From Tranzscheliella williamsii (taxonomy: Eukaryota > Basidiomycota > Ustilaginomycetes > Ustilaginales > Ustilaginaceae), in contig JALBYF010000019.1 in NCBI GenBank assembly GCA_023212725.1, positions 124,001 to 188,000 of the forward strand: a DNA stretch of 64,000 bases. The letters run 5' to 3'. Shown one piece after another: positions 30,003 through 38,793 of this stretch. Position 1 is the stretch's first letter. Each line of letters opens with the position of its first letter. The notes under the pieces were generated by a model. That model ran no database searches. It had not been told where the DNA came from and saw nothing but the letters and a program-made list of their open reading frames with translations. The position numbers were made by a program, and so were the translations under genes.

Positions 30003-33000
30003 ATGTCAAAGTCTTTGCGTCGCTCGAGCTCGTCCAGCGAAGGCAAGGATGCCGAAAAGGACATCGAGGCCGCACAACCCAGGACAATGAGCTCTGAGCT
30101 CAGCTTCGGCCGCGGTCTATCGAAATCCAGCCAGCGCAAGAGCACACGCTTCGACGAGTTGACGTCGCAGCAGAAGCGCCTGGAACGCACCCACTCGGTT
30201 GCAGCGTCTCTGCGCGGGCCCGCGCGGGCGGACCCATCGTGCAAGGTACCTGTCGAGTTTCGCACCCTTTCCATCCAGCTTTCGCAGGGTGGCTTGGCAG
30301 ATGCCAACGAGAAACGCAACACCGGTCAGCAGGCGGCCAAGGAGCTCTCGGACCTCGACTGGCACACCCTCGACGTCAAGGAGGTCGTCAGCCGCACCGC
30401 CACCTCGCTCCAACTCGGCCTTGACCAAGCACAGGTCGAGCGAAGGCTGCTCCAGTACGGCAAGAACAAGATGTCCAAGCCTCCCCGTCACCTTGCCCGC
30501 AAGATCGTCGGCTATGTCTTTGGCGGCTTTGGCTCGATCCTCATCATTGGCTCCATCATCTGCTTTATTGCATGGAAACCGCTCGGCAACCCCAATCCGC
30601 AGACTTCCAATCTTGCCCTCGCCATTCTCCTGCTCGTCGTCGTTGTTCTTCAGGCAGGCTTCAACGCCTGGCAGGACTTTTCCACCTCGCGCATTATGGA
30701 TTCCATCGCAGGCATGCTCCCGGACGAGGTCACCGTCGTCCGCGACGGCTCCCATCACAATGTTCAGGCGCCCGAGCTGGTTCAGGGTGATATCGTGGCT
30801 GTCTCGCTCGGCAACAAGATCGCCGCCGACCTCCGTCTCGTTTCGTGCTCCGAGGCCAAGTTCGATCGCAGCGTTGTCACCGGCGAGGCCGAGCCGATCA
30901 CCGGCACTGTCGACAAGACCGACGACAACTACCTCGAGACGCGCAACATGGCCCTGGCTGGCACCAGCTGTGTCTCGGGCTCAGCGATCGGCGTCGTTGT
31001 CGCCACCGGCGACAACACGGTGTTTGGTCGCATCGCCGCGATGACCAATCGGCCCAAGTCGGGCCCGACAACGCTGGAGCGAGAGGTGCGCATCTTTATC
31101 ATGACCATTGCCTCGATCGCCATCAGCATCGCCGTGGTCTGCGTTATCATCTGGGCGTCGTATCTCCGCCCAAAGCATCCCGGCTTTATGTCGGTCTCGC
31201 AGCTGCTCGTCAATGTCGTTTCCATCCTTGTCGCCTTTATTCCCGAGGGCATGCCCGTCGCTGTGACACTGTCGCTGACGGTGATTGCCAAGAAGATGTC
31301 CAAGGCCAAGATTCTCTGCAAGCAGCTGTCCACGTGCGAGACGCTCGGCGCCATCTCGGTGCTTTGCTCGGACAAGACCGGCACGCTCACCTCGAACCGG
31401 ATGACCGCCACCTCGGTCGGCGTGCTGGCCTTTGAGAGCACTCCCACCGATGCGCGCGATCATGTCACCACCCAAGGTCCGGTCGGACATGCGTTCCAGC
31501 AGCTCCAGTTTGTCGGTGCGGTCTGCAACGCCGCCGTCTTTGACGCTGCTACGATGAGCCTGCCCGTGGCCGAGCGCAAGGTGTACGGCGATGCGACCGA
31601 CTCGGCCGTTCTCAAGATGGCCGAGGAGATCAACCCCGTGCAGGAGACCGCCAAGCGCTGGGATATGCGCTACCAGCTCAACTTTAACTCGAAGAACAAG
31701 TTCATGCTCAAGCTGGTGGGCCTGCGGAGCGACAGCACCACTGCCGAGGCGTCGGCTGCGAAGCACGGTGCCATGGCGTCGTCCGAGGGCAGCTCGTTTG
31801 GCGGGGACGATCTGGTGCTACTGGCAAAGGGCGCGCCGGACATACTGCTCAAGCGAGCCAGCTGGGCGCTGGATGCATCGGGCGAGGTGGTGCCGCTGAC
31901 CGACAACCTCCGCGGCTCGCTCGTCGCTATGCAGTCCATGTGGTCGTCTCGCGGCCAGCGCGTACTGCTCCTCGCCCGCCGCATCATCAAGGCCGGTAGG
32001 TTGGACGCAACTCTCCCGTTGGAGGATGCGGTGATGGCGTGCAACCAGGAGCTCACCGTGGTCGGCTTGGTGGGCATCGTCGATCCGCCGCGGCGCGAGA
32101 TTCCGTCGGTAGTGGCCACCTGCCGAGGCGCGGGCATCCGCTTCTTCATGGTGACCGGCGACTTTCAACTGACGGCCGAGGCGATCGCGCGGCAGTGCGG
32201 CATCATCAGCACCGAAAAGGTGCTCCGCGCCGACGAGCTGCACTCGGTGCAGCTGCCGGTGTACGATGTCGCGGCGGACAACGCAGCGCGGATCCAGAAT
32301 GCACTCTCCCTGACCGGCACCGACCTGATGCGGATGGAAGAGTCGGACTGGGAGCAAATCTGCCGCTTCGACGAGATCGTCTTCTCGCGCACAACGCCCG
32401 AGCAGAAGCTGCGCATCGTCAAGCAGTTCCAGGCGCGCGGCGACTGCGTTGGCATGACGGGCGACGGCGTCAACGATGCACCCAGCCTCAAGCAGGCGGA
32501 CATCGGCATCGCTATGGGCGGCGGCTCGGCGGTCGCCATGGAAGCCGCTGACATGGTCCTCCTGGAAAGCTTTGCCTCGATCGTCGATGCGCTTCTCTAC
32601 GGCCGACTGGTGTTTTGCAACCTCCAAAAGACCATCGGCTACCTGCTGCCCGCCGGTTCGATCGCCGAGCTCTGGACGGTTCTGCTTTCGTTCTTCTTCG
32701 GGCTGCCCCAGATCATGAGCAACTTGCAGATGATCTTTGTCTGCATTGGCACCGACCTGCTTCCATCGCTCAGTCTGGTCCAGGAGCAGCCCGAGGCGGA
32801 TCTGCTGAAGCGCAGACCGCGCAGTGTCAAGAAGGATCGGCTGGCGGGCTGGAGGCTGCTGCTGCACGCCTACGTGGTGGTGGGGACGCCGCTGACGCTG
32901 AGCAGCTGCGCCATGGCGTTCTGGTGGATGCAGCGCCATGGCGTCGCCTTCTCGGACATGTGGCTCACCTACGGCTCTGGCGTGGTGCAAACGACGGATC

Positions 33001-33365
33001 CAAGGCGCTTCAACGAGGTGCTCTACCAGGCCAACGCGGTCTACTTCTTCAACCTGGTCATCCAGCAGTGGTTCAACCTGCTCGGCTGGCGCACGCAGAA
33101 GCAGAGCCTGCTGCAGCAGCCCCCCGTCGGCAACCGCAGGACGCAGAACCTCTTCCTCTTCCCCGCCATGGCCTTCGCCCTCCTGCTCGCCGTCCTGCTC
33201 AGCTACATCCCCGCCCTCCAGCGCGTCTTTCTTACCCGCGGCATCACCGCCGAACACTACTTTCTCCCCATCGCCTTTGGTGTCGCCATGCTCCTGCTCG
33301 AGGAGGCCCGCAAGCTGACAATCCAGCGCTTCCCCCGTTCGTTCCTCGCCAAGCTGGCCTGGTAG
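30003..33365 (+). CDS. P2-type cation-transporting ATPase (Na,K-ATPase-like, possibly an ACU alkali-cation pump)
   Basis: This 1120-residue membrane pump starts at the ATG at 30003; the frame upstream begins at a TTG. It has a disordered N-terminus (1-130), then an N-terminal cation-ATPase region (LDWHTLDVKEVVSR). The actuator motif is VVTGEAEPI (Glu295), with Ala where most P2 pumps have Ser. The M4 motif is PEGMPVAVT, the phosphorylation motif SDKTGTLTSNRMT has Asp457, and the hinge motif MTGDGVNDAPSLKQADIGIAMG has Asp821. Ten membrane segments are likely. The M4 motif and overall order resemble IIC (Na,K/H,K-ATPase alpha) pumps more than PMR1 calcium or ENA sodium pumps. Fungal ACU ATPases, described in Ustilago maydis for high-affinity K+ or Na+ uptake, are the best candidate family, but ion specificity is inference. 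Confidence 0.87.
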   Translation: MSKSLRRSSSSSEGKDAEKDIEAAQPRTMSSELSFGRGLSKSSQRKSTRFDELTSQQKRLERTHSVAASLRGPARADPSCKVPVEFRTLSIQLSQGGLADANEKRNTGQQAAKELSDLDWHTLDVKEVVSRTATSLQLGLDQAQVERRLLQYGKNKMSKPPRHLARKIVGYVFGGFGSILIIGSIICFIAWKPLGNPNPQTSNLALAILLLVVVVLQAGFNAWQDFSTSRIMDSIAGMLPDEVTVVRDGSHHNVQAPELVQGDIVAVSLGNKIAADLRLVSCSEAKFDRSVVTGEAEPITGTVDKTDDNYLETRNMALAGTSCVSGSAIGVVVATGDNTVFGRIAAMTNRPKSGPTTLEREVRIFIMTIASIAISIAVVCVIIWASYLRPKHPGFMSVSQLLVNVVSILVAFIPEGMPVAVTLSLTVIAKKMSKAKILCKQLSTCETLGAISVLCSDKTGTLTSNRMTATSVGVLAFESTPTDARDHVTTQGPVGHAFQQLQFVGAVCNAAVFDAATMSLPVAERKVYGDATDSAVLKMAEEINPVQETAKRWDMRYQLNFNSKNKFMLKLVGLRSDSTTAEASAAKHGAMASSEGSSFGGDDLVLLAKGAPDILLKRASWALDASGEVVPLTDNLRGSLVAMQSMWSSRGQRVLLLARRIIKAGRLDATLPLEDAVMACNQELTVVGLVGIVDPPRREIPSVVATCRGAGIRFFMVTGDFQLTAEAIARQCGIISTEKVLRADELHSVQLPVYDVAADNAARIQNALSLTGTDLMRMEESDWEQICRFDEIVFSRTTPEQKLRIVKQFQARGDCVGMTGDGVNDAPSLKQADIGIAMGGGSAVAMEAADMVLLESFASIVDALLYGRLVFCNLQKTIGYLLPAGSIAELWTVLLSFFFGLPQIMSNLQMIFVCIGTDLLPSLSLVQEQPEADLLKRRPRSVKKDRLAGWRLLLHAYVVVGTPLTLSSCAMAFWWMQRHGVAFSDMWLTYGSGVVQTTDPRRFNEVLYQANAVYFFNLVIQQWFNLLGWRTQKQSLLQQPPVGNRRTQNLFLFPAMAFALLLAVLLSYIPALQRVFLTRGITAEHYFLPIAFGVAMLLLEEARKLTIQRFPRSFLAKLAW

Positions 33366-33788
33366 GCGGCCGAAACACACCCCCGCTTGGTCCTGTTGGC
33401 TTGGCAGCAGCCGCGCTCGACCTGTCATGACCCCGCCCCGACCTTATGTAACGACTTGCATGCAATGGATGTGTAGACACGCTCGGCACGCGATCGCAAC
33501 ACGAACCGCCGTTGACGAAGCGCAGATACTGGGTGCGGCGAGAAGATACGGAGAAAGGCGGCGCAGAGTGCGAGGGCAGGAGCCGGCTTCTGCCGTGGTC
33601 TGTCCGGAGGTAAGGAGAAGGGAGACGAATTCCCGCGGGGCACTGAGGGCCCGCAAAACGCCGTGCTGAAGCCCGCGCGGCAATGCTTTTCGGCGCAGCG
33701 CTTGCTGTTGTTCGTGCGTCCTGCCCTCGACCACCTCGTTCACGATCGGACGCGACAAGACACTGCAGCCATCGGTGGCGTGTGTAGG
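33366..33788. other. Spacer between the ATPase and the dehydrogenase
   Basis: This 423-bp stretch must hold the ATPase terminator and the dehydrogenase promoter. I see no distinct motif or gene. Confidence 0.5.
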
Positions 33789-34931
33789 ATGGCCGAGGCA
33801 AGCGCAATGGGCGAGGTGCCTAGGATCGTCTCGATCTTTGAGTATCTGCGCTCGGACATCCTGGACCGGCTGAGCGCGGAAGGGCGGATCGAGCTGGTGT
33901 ATGCGCCAAAGCAAAAGTCGTTTGCGGAGCTCGACGAGTGGTTCCTCGGCGAGCTGGCCGAGGGGGGCGCGGATGCTGCGATCGTATGGCCGGTGTCGGG
34001 ACGGTTTGGGGCGGAGCATATCGAGGCAGCGCAGCGGGGCGCACACGGCAAGCGGCTGCGGGTGGTCTCGACGTGCAGTGTGGGCACCGACGCAATCGAC
34101 CTCGAAGCGTGCCGGCGCGCCGGGATCAAGGTGGGCCACACGCCGTACATCAGCGACAACGCGGTGGCCGAGTACACGATCGCCATGCTGCTCCACCACT
34201 GCCGGCGGCTGACGCCGCTCGCTGAGGCGGTCACCGAGGGCCGCTTTGTCGAGCTGCAGTACGACGTGCTACGCAGCCCTACGCTCAACTGCGGCTTTAG
34301 CCCGGCGGGCAAGACGGTGGGCTTCTATGGCTTTGGCCGCATCGCGCAGAAGACCGCCGAGAAGCTGCTCGCCTTGGGCGTCGGCCGCGTGCTCTACACC
34401 ACCTCGCAGCCGCGGCCGTTCTCGCCCGACCGCTTCGCGCGCCTCCATGCGCTCCGCGAATCGTTCTACCCCGACACGCAGATCGAGAACGAACCCGACC
34501 TGCCAACGCTCGCCGCCGCGGCCGACATCCTGATCATCCTCTGCCCCGCCACCGCATCCACCACGGCGACCGTCAACCGCGCGCTCTTTGACAAGATGAA
34601 GCGCTCCGCGGTGCTGATCAACGTCGCGCGCGGGCCGATCGTTGTCAACGAGGATCTGCTCGCCGCGCTGCACACGCGCCAGATCGCCGCCGCCCTGCTC
34701 GACGTCGTCCAGGGCGAGCCGCACATCGACGCTACCCATCCACTGCTCGCGCCCGAGCTGCGCGACCGCGTCCTCCTCCTCCCGCACGCCGCCTCGGCCG
34801 CCTACGAAACCCGCCAGCTCATGTGCGACGTCACCGCCCGCAACACCCTCACCCAGCTCGGCCTGCCAGACCACGACCTCGGCGACAAACCCGCCCTACT
34901 CTCCACCCACGCCTGGACCCACTTTGTCTAG
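33789..34931 (+). CDS. D-isomer-specific 2-hydroxyacid dehydrogenase (glyoxylate/hydroxypyruvate reductase-like)
   Basis: This NAD(P)-dependent oxidoreductase should reduce a 2-keto acid such as glyoxylate or hydroxypyruvate. From the ATG at 33789 it has 380 residues; a second ATG at 33807 is possible. The substrate-domain sequence VVSTCSVGTDAIDLEACRRAGI is typical of the family. The Rossmann motif is KTVGFYGFGRIAQKTAEKL (GxGxxA instead of GxGxxG). The catalytic triad is Arg281 in NVARGPIVV, Glu310 in VVQGEPH and His333 in LLPHAAS. In many relatives the segment after Arg is GxxVDE; here it is GPIVVNED. The coenzyme preference is not clear. An alternative within the family is a phosphite or lactate dehydrogenase. 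The 3' third is C-ending at third codon positions. Confidence 0.88.
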   Translation: MAEASAMGEVPRIVSIFEYLRSDILDRLSAEGRIELVYAPKQKSFAELDEWFLGELAEGGADAAIVWPVSGRFGAEHIEAAQRGAHGKRLRVVSTCSVGTDAIDLEACRRAGIKVGHTPYISDNAVAEYTIAMLLHHCRRLTPLAEAVTEGRFVELQYDVLRSPTLNCGFSPAGKTVGFYGFGRIAQKTAEKLLALGVGRVLYTTSQPRPFSPDRFARLHALRESFYPDTQIENEPDLPTLAAAADILIILCPATASTTATVNRALFDKMKRSAVLINVARGPIVVNEDLLAALHTRQIAAALLDVVQGEPHIDATHPLLAPELRDRVLLLPHAASAAYETRQLMCDVTARNTLTQLGLPDHDLGDKPALLSTHAWTHFV

Positions 34932-35199
34932 CCATTCCCCCTCCCCCCGCCTTTGCATGTACCCTGCCTAGCTCTGCATTGAACCGCCCTCCGCAGTGTC
35001 CGTGTTGGATCGCTCCGCTGTGGGCTGCGGCATGGCGCTCTGAGTTCGGTGCGGCTGGTCTGTGCATTTCAGGGTCCGGAAGGGTTTGCTTCATCGCCGC
35101 TTGGTTGGCTCCGCTCCGCTTGCCCTGCCTCGACATCGCTCTCTTTCTCCCTTGTCCTGGATTGCTCTTTGCCGCCGCTGCTTGGGCGAAGTCGAAAGG

Positions 35200-36639
35200 A
35201 TGCCGCCGACGGGGTTCGAGCCGCGCCACACGACGCCGTTCAAGTCGACGCTGTCGTCGTCGATGCAGGCGCGGGGGGCGCGAGCGGGGTCGGGGGCGGG
35301 TGGGCTGCGGGTGCAAGACATCGATCCGGCGGAGTGGCGGTACCATGCGGAGGGGGGTAAGAACGTGCTGCTGTCGCTGGATGGCAGGGTGGCGTCGGCG
35401 GCGAGTGTGGCGCGGTTTGTGCACGATGGGGTGCCGCTGGCGCTGCGGATTGGCAAGAGCGATCCGGGTGCGGTCGAGGTGCGGGCGCTGAGCGGGGATG
35501 ATGCGGCGGAGCGCTTCGAGCGCGAGGTGGTGGCGGCGCTGCTGGGGGTGGATGTGATGCCGTGGCGGGTGCGGCTGGCGGTGGTGACGCTGGGCGACCG
35601 CGACGTGGTCTCGCGGCTGGCGGCGCGCATCGAGCTCGACCGGCCGCTGGCACGGCGTGCGGCGCGCGCCCGCATCGTCGCCGACAGCATCACCCACCTG
35701 GATGTGGTGGAGGACATCACTGCGCCGTCGCCCGCCGATGCGCCCGCGCCGACACTCTGCATCGAGATCAAGCCCAAGTGGGGGTACCTTCCCTCGCGCG
35801 ATGCGCTGCGCTGCTCGCCGCACCGCGACGTCAAGGCCACCTACTCGCGCTACCGCATGCACGCCGTAGCGCGCGCGCTCGACGCAGGCGCCCCGCTCAC
35901 CCAAGCCCAGTTCGACGCTCTCTACGACCCCCTCGACCTGTACAGCACCGACAAGGACAGGCAACGCACCGCCGTCCGCGCGCTCCTCGCAGACTGGCTC
36001 CGCTCTGCCGCCACCACCAACTCGTTCCGCCTCTTTTGGAATGGCCGCCCCCTCGCCCCGCACCACACCGACTGTCTTGCCGCGGTGGCGCGCTTCCTCT
36101 CGTGCGGTCCGGGCACGGAGGCGCTGCTGGGCGGGGTGACGGAGGTGGTGGTAAGCGCGCTGGCGGCCACGGACGTGCTCCCGCGCCTCGCGCGGCTGCA
36201 GGCGCAGCTGGACGCGCTCGACGTCGACGGCCTCGCAGCGCGCTGGCACGACGTGACCGGCTCCGACGTGCTGGGCACCCTCCCGGCGCACGCGCTCCCC
36301 CCCGCCGCCGCCACCCACCTCACCACCCCCCCCACCATCGACACCCTCCGTGCGGACCTAGACGATTTGCTCCCGCACACTCCAAGCAGTGAGGCCGTCG
36401 ACCCGGTCGCCGAACTCGCGCGCCATACGCGCCGCTTCTTGCTCGCGGCGTCGTTCAAGGACTGCTCGCTGCTCATCCGCGCCCACGCCGCCCAGCCGCC
36501 CAGCGTCCGCCTGATCGACATCGACATGAAACCGCTCGCCAACCTGCCGCGCTTCCAGGCCACAGACCGCGCCGTCGCCACCGCTTTCTCCGCCTGGCTC
36601 GCCAACCTGCCCCACCCCCCACCCCCCTCGCACCCCTAG
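35200..36639 (+). CDS. IPK1: Inositol-pentakisphosphate 2-kinase
   Basis: Ipk1 phosphorylates inositol 1,3,4,5,6-pentakisphosphate at the 2-position to make phytic acid (InsP6), which supports mRNA export and other nuclear functions. From the ATG at 35200 the protein has 479 residues. The family hallmark EIKPKWGYLP is at 189-198, followed by RCSPHRDVKATYSRYRMHA. The early segment DPAEWRYHAEGGKNVLLSL and the later IDIDMKPLANLPRF also match the family; the last holds the conserved Asp-x-Asp pair. The 5' half of the gene is strongly G-rich and the 3' half C-rich on the coding strand, so long antisense frames appear that are not genes. The stop is only 83 bp from the stop of the convergent CMC1 gene. 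Confidence 0.9.
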   Translation: MPPTGFEPRHTTPFKSTLSSSMQARGARAGSGAGGLRVQDIDPAEWRYHAEGGKNVLLSLDGRVASAASVARFVHDGVPLALRIGKSDPGAVEVRALSGDDAAERFEREVVAALLGVDVMPWRVRLAVVTLGDRDVVSRLAARIELDRPLARRAARARIVADSITHLDVVEDITAPSPADAPAPTLCIEIKPKWGYLPSRDALRCSPHRDVKATYSRYRMHAVARALDAGAPLTQAQFDALYDPLDLYSTDKDRQRTAVRALLADWLRSAATTNSFRLFWNGRPLAPHHTDCLAAVARFLSCGPGTEALLGGVTEVVVSALAATDVLPRLARLQAQLDALDVDGLAARWHDVTGSDVLGTLPAHALPPAAATHLTTPPTIDTLRADLDDLLPHTPSSEAVDPVAELARHTRRFLLAASFKDCSLLIRAHAAQPPSVRLIDIDMKPLANLPRFQATDRAVATAFSAWLANLPHPPPPSHP

Positions 36640-36722
36640 CCTGCCTCACATCCACACCCCCCATCCGGTAATGTGAGATTGCAGTGATCAAGCGTTGTAG
36701 TACGTCGTGCGGGCCGTTGCGG

Positions 36723-37175
36723 TCAGCTCCGCCGCGCGCGCAGGAAGTCAGCCTGCGCCGCCTCCAGTGCGTCGTCCGAGGTGCTGTGCGGGAGGGTCAA
36801 GGGCAGGTCAGCGGGTGGCGGCGTGGCGGGGGGCAGCGCAAGACTTACTACACGCGCAGGCACTCCGACAGCGCCGTCTTCTGCGAGCGGCACGCCCACA
36901 CCATCGACACCGTCCGCGTGCTCGAGCACGCCACAAACGCTACCGTACCAACACCATGTCAGCATCACAATACCCACAACATCACCGCATCACCGCATCA
37001 CCGCATCACCGCATCACCGCATCACAGTATCATGGTGGTAGGGTGTGATGGCGGGGGGTGGGTGCTTACCTTCCATCTGGGCACGGCACTCGCGCAGCGC
37101 GGTCGCCTTTTGCTGCTTCATCACTGCCTCCGCGTCGCGGTTCGAGAGGATGCGCGGCGCGTCCGGGCGGTCCAT
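36723..37175 (-). CDS. CMC1: CMC1-family twin CX9C mitochondrial protein (three exons)
   Basis: This small intermembrane-space protein is of the COX assembly mitochondrial (Cmc1) family, which aids cytochrome c oxidase assembly and copper delivery. No single frame shows it. I assembled it from exon 1 (37175-37070), exon 2 (36939-36849) and exon 3 (36783-36723). The donors are GTAAGC and GTAAGT and both acceptors end in AG. Introns are 130 and 65 nt. The product is 85 residues. Cysteines 30 and 40 form one CX9C (ECRAQMEAFVAC) and a second CX9C is CRSQKTALSEC. Splicing both introns restores the pattern exactly, and the tail SECLRVYTSDDALEAAQADF matches the family. Cmc1 proteins are about 100 residues. 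Intron 1 contains an 8-bp tandem repeat. Confidence 0.88.
36981..37028. repeat. 8-bp tandem repeat inside CMC1 intron 1
   Basis: ATCACCGC is repeated five times without change (36981-37020), followed by a degenerate sixth copy ATCACAGT. It lies wholly in the 130-nt first intron of CMC1 and makes up over a third of it. Confidence 0.85.
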
Positions 37176-37773
37176 GGTCGGTCGTGTTGGTGGCGCACCG
37201 CCAACCCGCACCGCCCCCACCACACTGTGACTACCACCCTTCAGCGCCCGCCCCGCCGCCCTAACACGCGAACCCCCCCACCGCACGCAACCTTGACGCC
37301 AAGACGGGAAGAAAACGGGCTCATTGTGCTCGAAGCGGTGTGCGGCGTAGAGGGCGAACTACAGGAGCGCGACGAGAAAAGGCAGCGCAAGGCAGAGACA
37401 GCGGCGCAGGCTATGGTTTCAAGTTGGGCAATCATATTCATCCGGTGCGGGATGTTTTGTGCGGGATGTTTTGGGCGCGAGGTGGTGGGTGGACGGGAGG
37501 CAAGGCGCCTTCCCTGCGCGGCCGCCGCAGCAGCCAACACAGAGGGGTGAGGAACGAGAAATACAGGTGCAGAGAGGAGAGTAGGCAAGCGTGTCGCGAC
37601 CACAAGAGAGGCTTGTGCTAAGATGCGAGGTAGAGAGCAGCACACAAGGAGCGCTGGGAGCTGCGGCGTTGAAAGCTGCGGCGCCGGGAGCAGGGGAGAT
37701 GGGAGCGGGGCGCTAGGAGCGGGGGCGCTGGGAGCGGGGGCGCTGGGAGCGGGGGCGCTGGGAGCGGGAGCGC
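37176..37773. other. Spacer between eS7 3' end and CMC1 start
   Basis: Both neighbours are on the minus strand, so this 598-bp stretch is the eS7 3' region followed by the CMC1 promoter. Its eS7-proximal end is a GC-rich minisatellite. No gene is visible. Confidence 0.5.
37650..37773. repeat. 15-bp minisatellite abutting the eS7 stop codon
   Basis: The unit GGAGCGGGGGCGCTG is repeated about four times with near identity (37705-37773), and looser copies extend back to about 37650. The last copy touches the eS7 stop codon at 37774-37776, so the array forms the start of the eS7 3' untranslated region. Confidence 0.8.
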
Positions 37774-38793
37774 TTAGTTGTCGTTGGAAAACATAAAGGT
37801 GACATCTCGGCCAGTGAGCTTCTTGTAGACCGACGAAAAGCTGTCCAGCTTGTACTCGAGCGAGGTGGCGTCCTTCGAGTCGAGGAAGCACTTGATCAGG
37901 CGGCTGCCGTCCGTGGCAACGCGCGTTCGCTTGCCGGTGATCTCGGACGGGTAGACCAGGTCCTCGAGGATCGACTCGTGCACCGCGGTCAGCGTTCGCG
38001 AGTGCGGTCGCGGCTGCTGGTGTCGGTTCTTTCGGCTGGGCTGGCCAAGGATGCGGCGCTGGCCGACAAACACGACGTGTCGGTCAGAGAACTTCTTCTC
38101 CAGCTCTCGGGTCAATCTGTAGCGCCAAGACAAAGACGAAGAAGGGGTAGGTCGAGTAAGTCATCGGTCCAACACGACCTCTTTCCACGCGAATACGACC
38201 TCTTTCCTCGCGAATCAGCCCTCTCAGCCCTCTCTCCACCCAGACAAGACCTATTCATGGCAAAGCTTTGGCTCCGCCCTCTTTCGACCGTAAGCATTGG
38301 CCTCGACCCTCAGCATTGGCCCCTTCCCCTTCGTATTGTCTGCCCTATCCGCTCGACGCCAACTTGCCTCGTCTCCTCTCGCAGTGGCCGCTACATCGAC
38401 GTTGAGCTGGCTCCTCCTGGCCTGGCCCGCTGGCCTTGCGCTGAGACGGTGGGGCTTACCCAGCGTCGCTCTGTCCATCTGCCCTTGCCATGCTATCTCC
38501 TTTGCCCATGTCCGTGGCTATACTTCGTGGCGTGGGACGGATGCTTACCGCTGCTGGATCTTGTGGAAAGCCTTGAGCTGGGGCATGGGGACAAAGATGA
38601 CGATCGCCTTCTTGCCACCCTTGACCTCGACCTCCTTGGCACACGAGATCTGGAGGGGTCGCAGCTCAGCCTTGAGCTCCGAGACGTTGGACTCGAGGTC
38701 GAGCAGCGCCTGGGCGACAGTGGTCTCCACCTCCGAGGCGGGGCCGGTGGGCGCGTTGGCCGTTCGGAAGATCTTGTTCTGGACGGAAGCCAT
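37774..38793 (-). CDS. RPS7: 40S ribosomal protein eS7
   Basis: This small-subunit ribosomal protein takes part in early pre-rRNA processing. Exon 1 is 38793-38549 ([15 protein letters not shown]... to FHKIQQ) and exon 2 is 38116-37774 ([20 protein letters not shown]... to the stop). The donor CG|GTAAGC and acceptor ACAG|A rebuild an Arg codon. The intron is 432 nt. The product is 195 residues, against about 194 in animals. Motifs typical of the family are [40 protein letters not shown] and [12 protein letters not shown]. The first ATG of the reading frame is at 38829, but the one at 38793 gives the family N-terminus. The gene is divergent from eS1, and minisatellites flank it on both sides. 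Confidence 0.95.

Noticed and set aside
30981..31766. 261-codon minus-strand frame
   Set aside because: Antisense to the conserved phosphorylation region of the ATPase.
31818..33428. 536-codon minus-strand open frame
   Set aside because: It lies wholly antisense to the P-type ATPase, has no family motif, and is rich in Gly, Ala, Arg and Glu as expected from the complement of GC-rich codons.
35205..35225. GGGGTTCGAGCC resembling a tRNA B box
   Set aside because: No matching A box or cloverleaf surrounds it, and it lies in the IPK1 coding start. I found no tRNA gene anywhere in the window by eye.
34849..36318. 489-codon minus-strand open frame
   Set aside because: Antisense to IPK1, whose Ipk1 motifs are clear; the shadow frame has no motif and low complexity.
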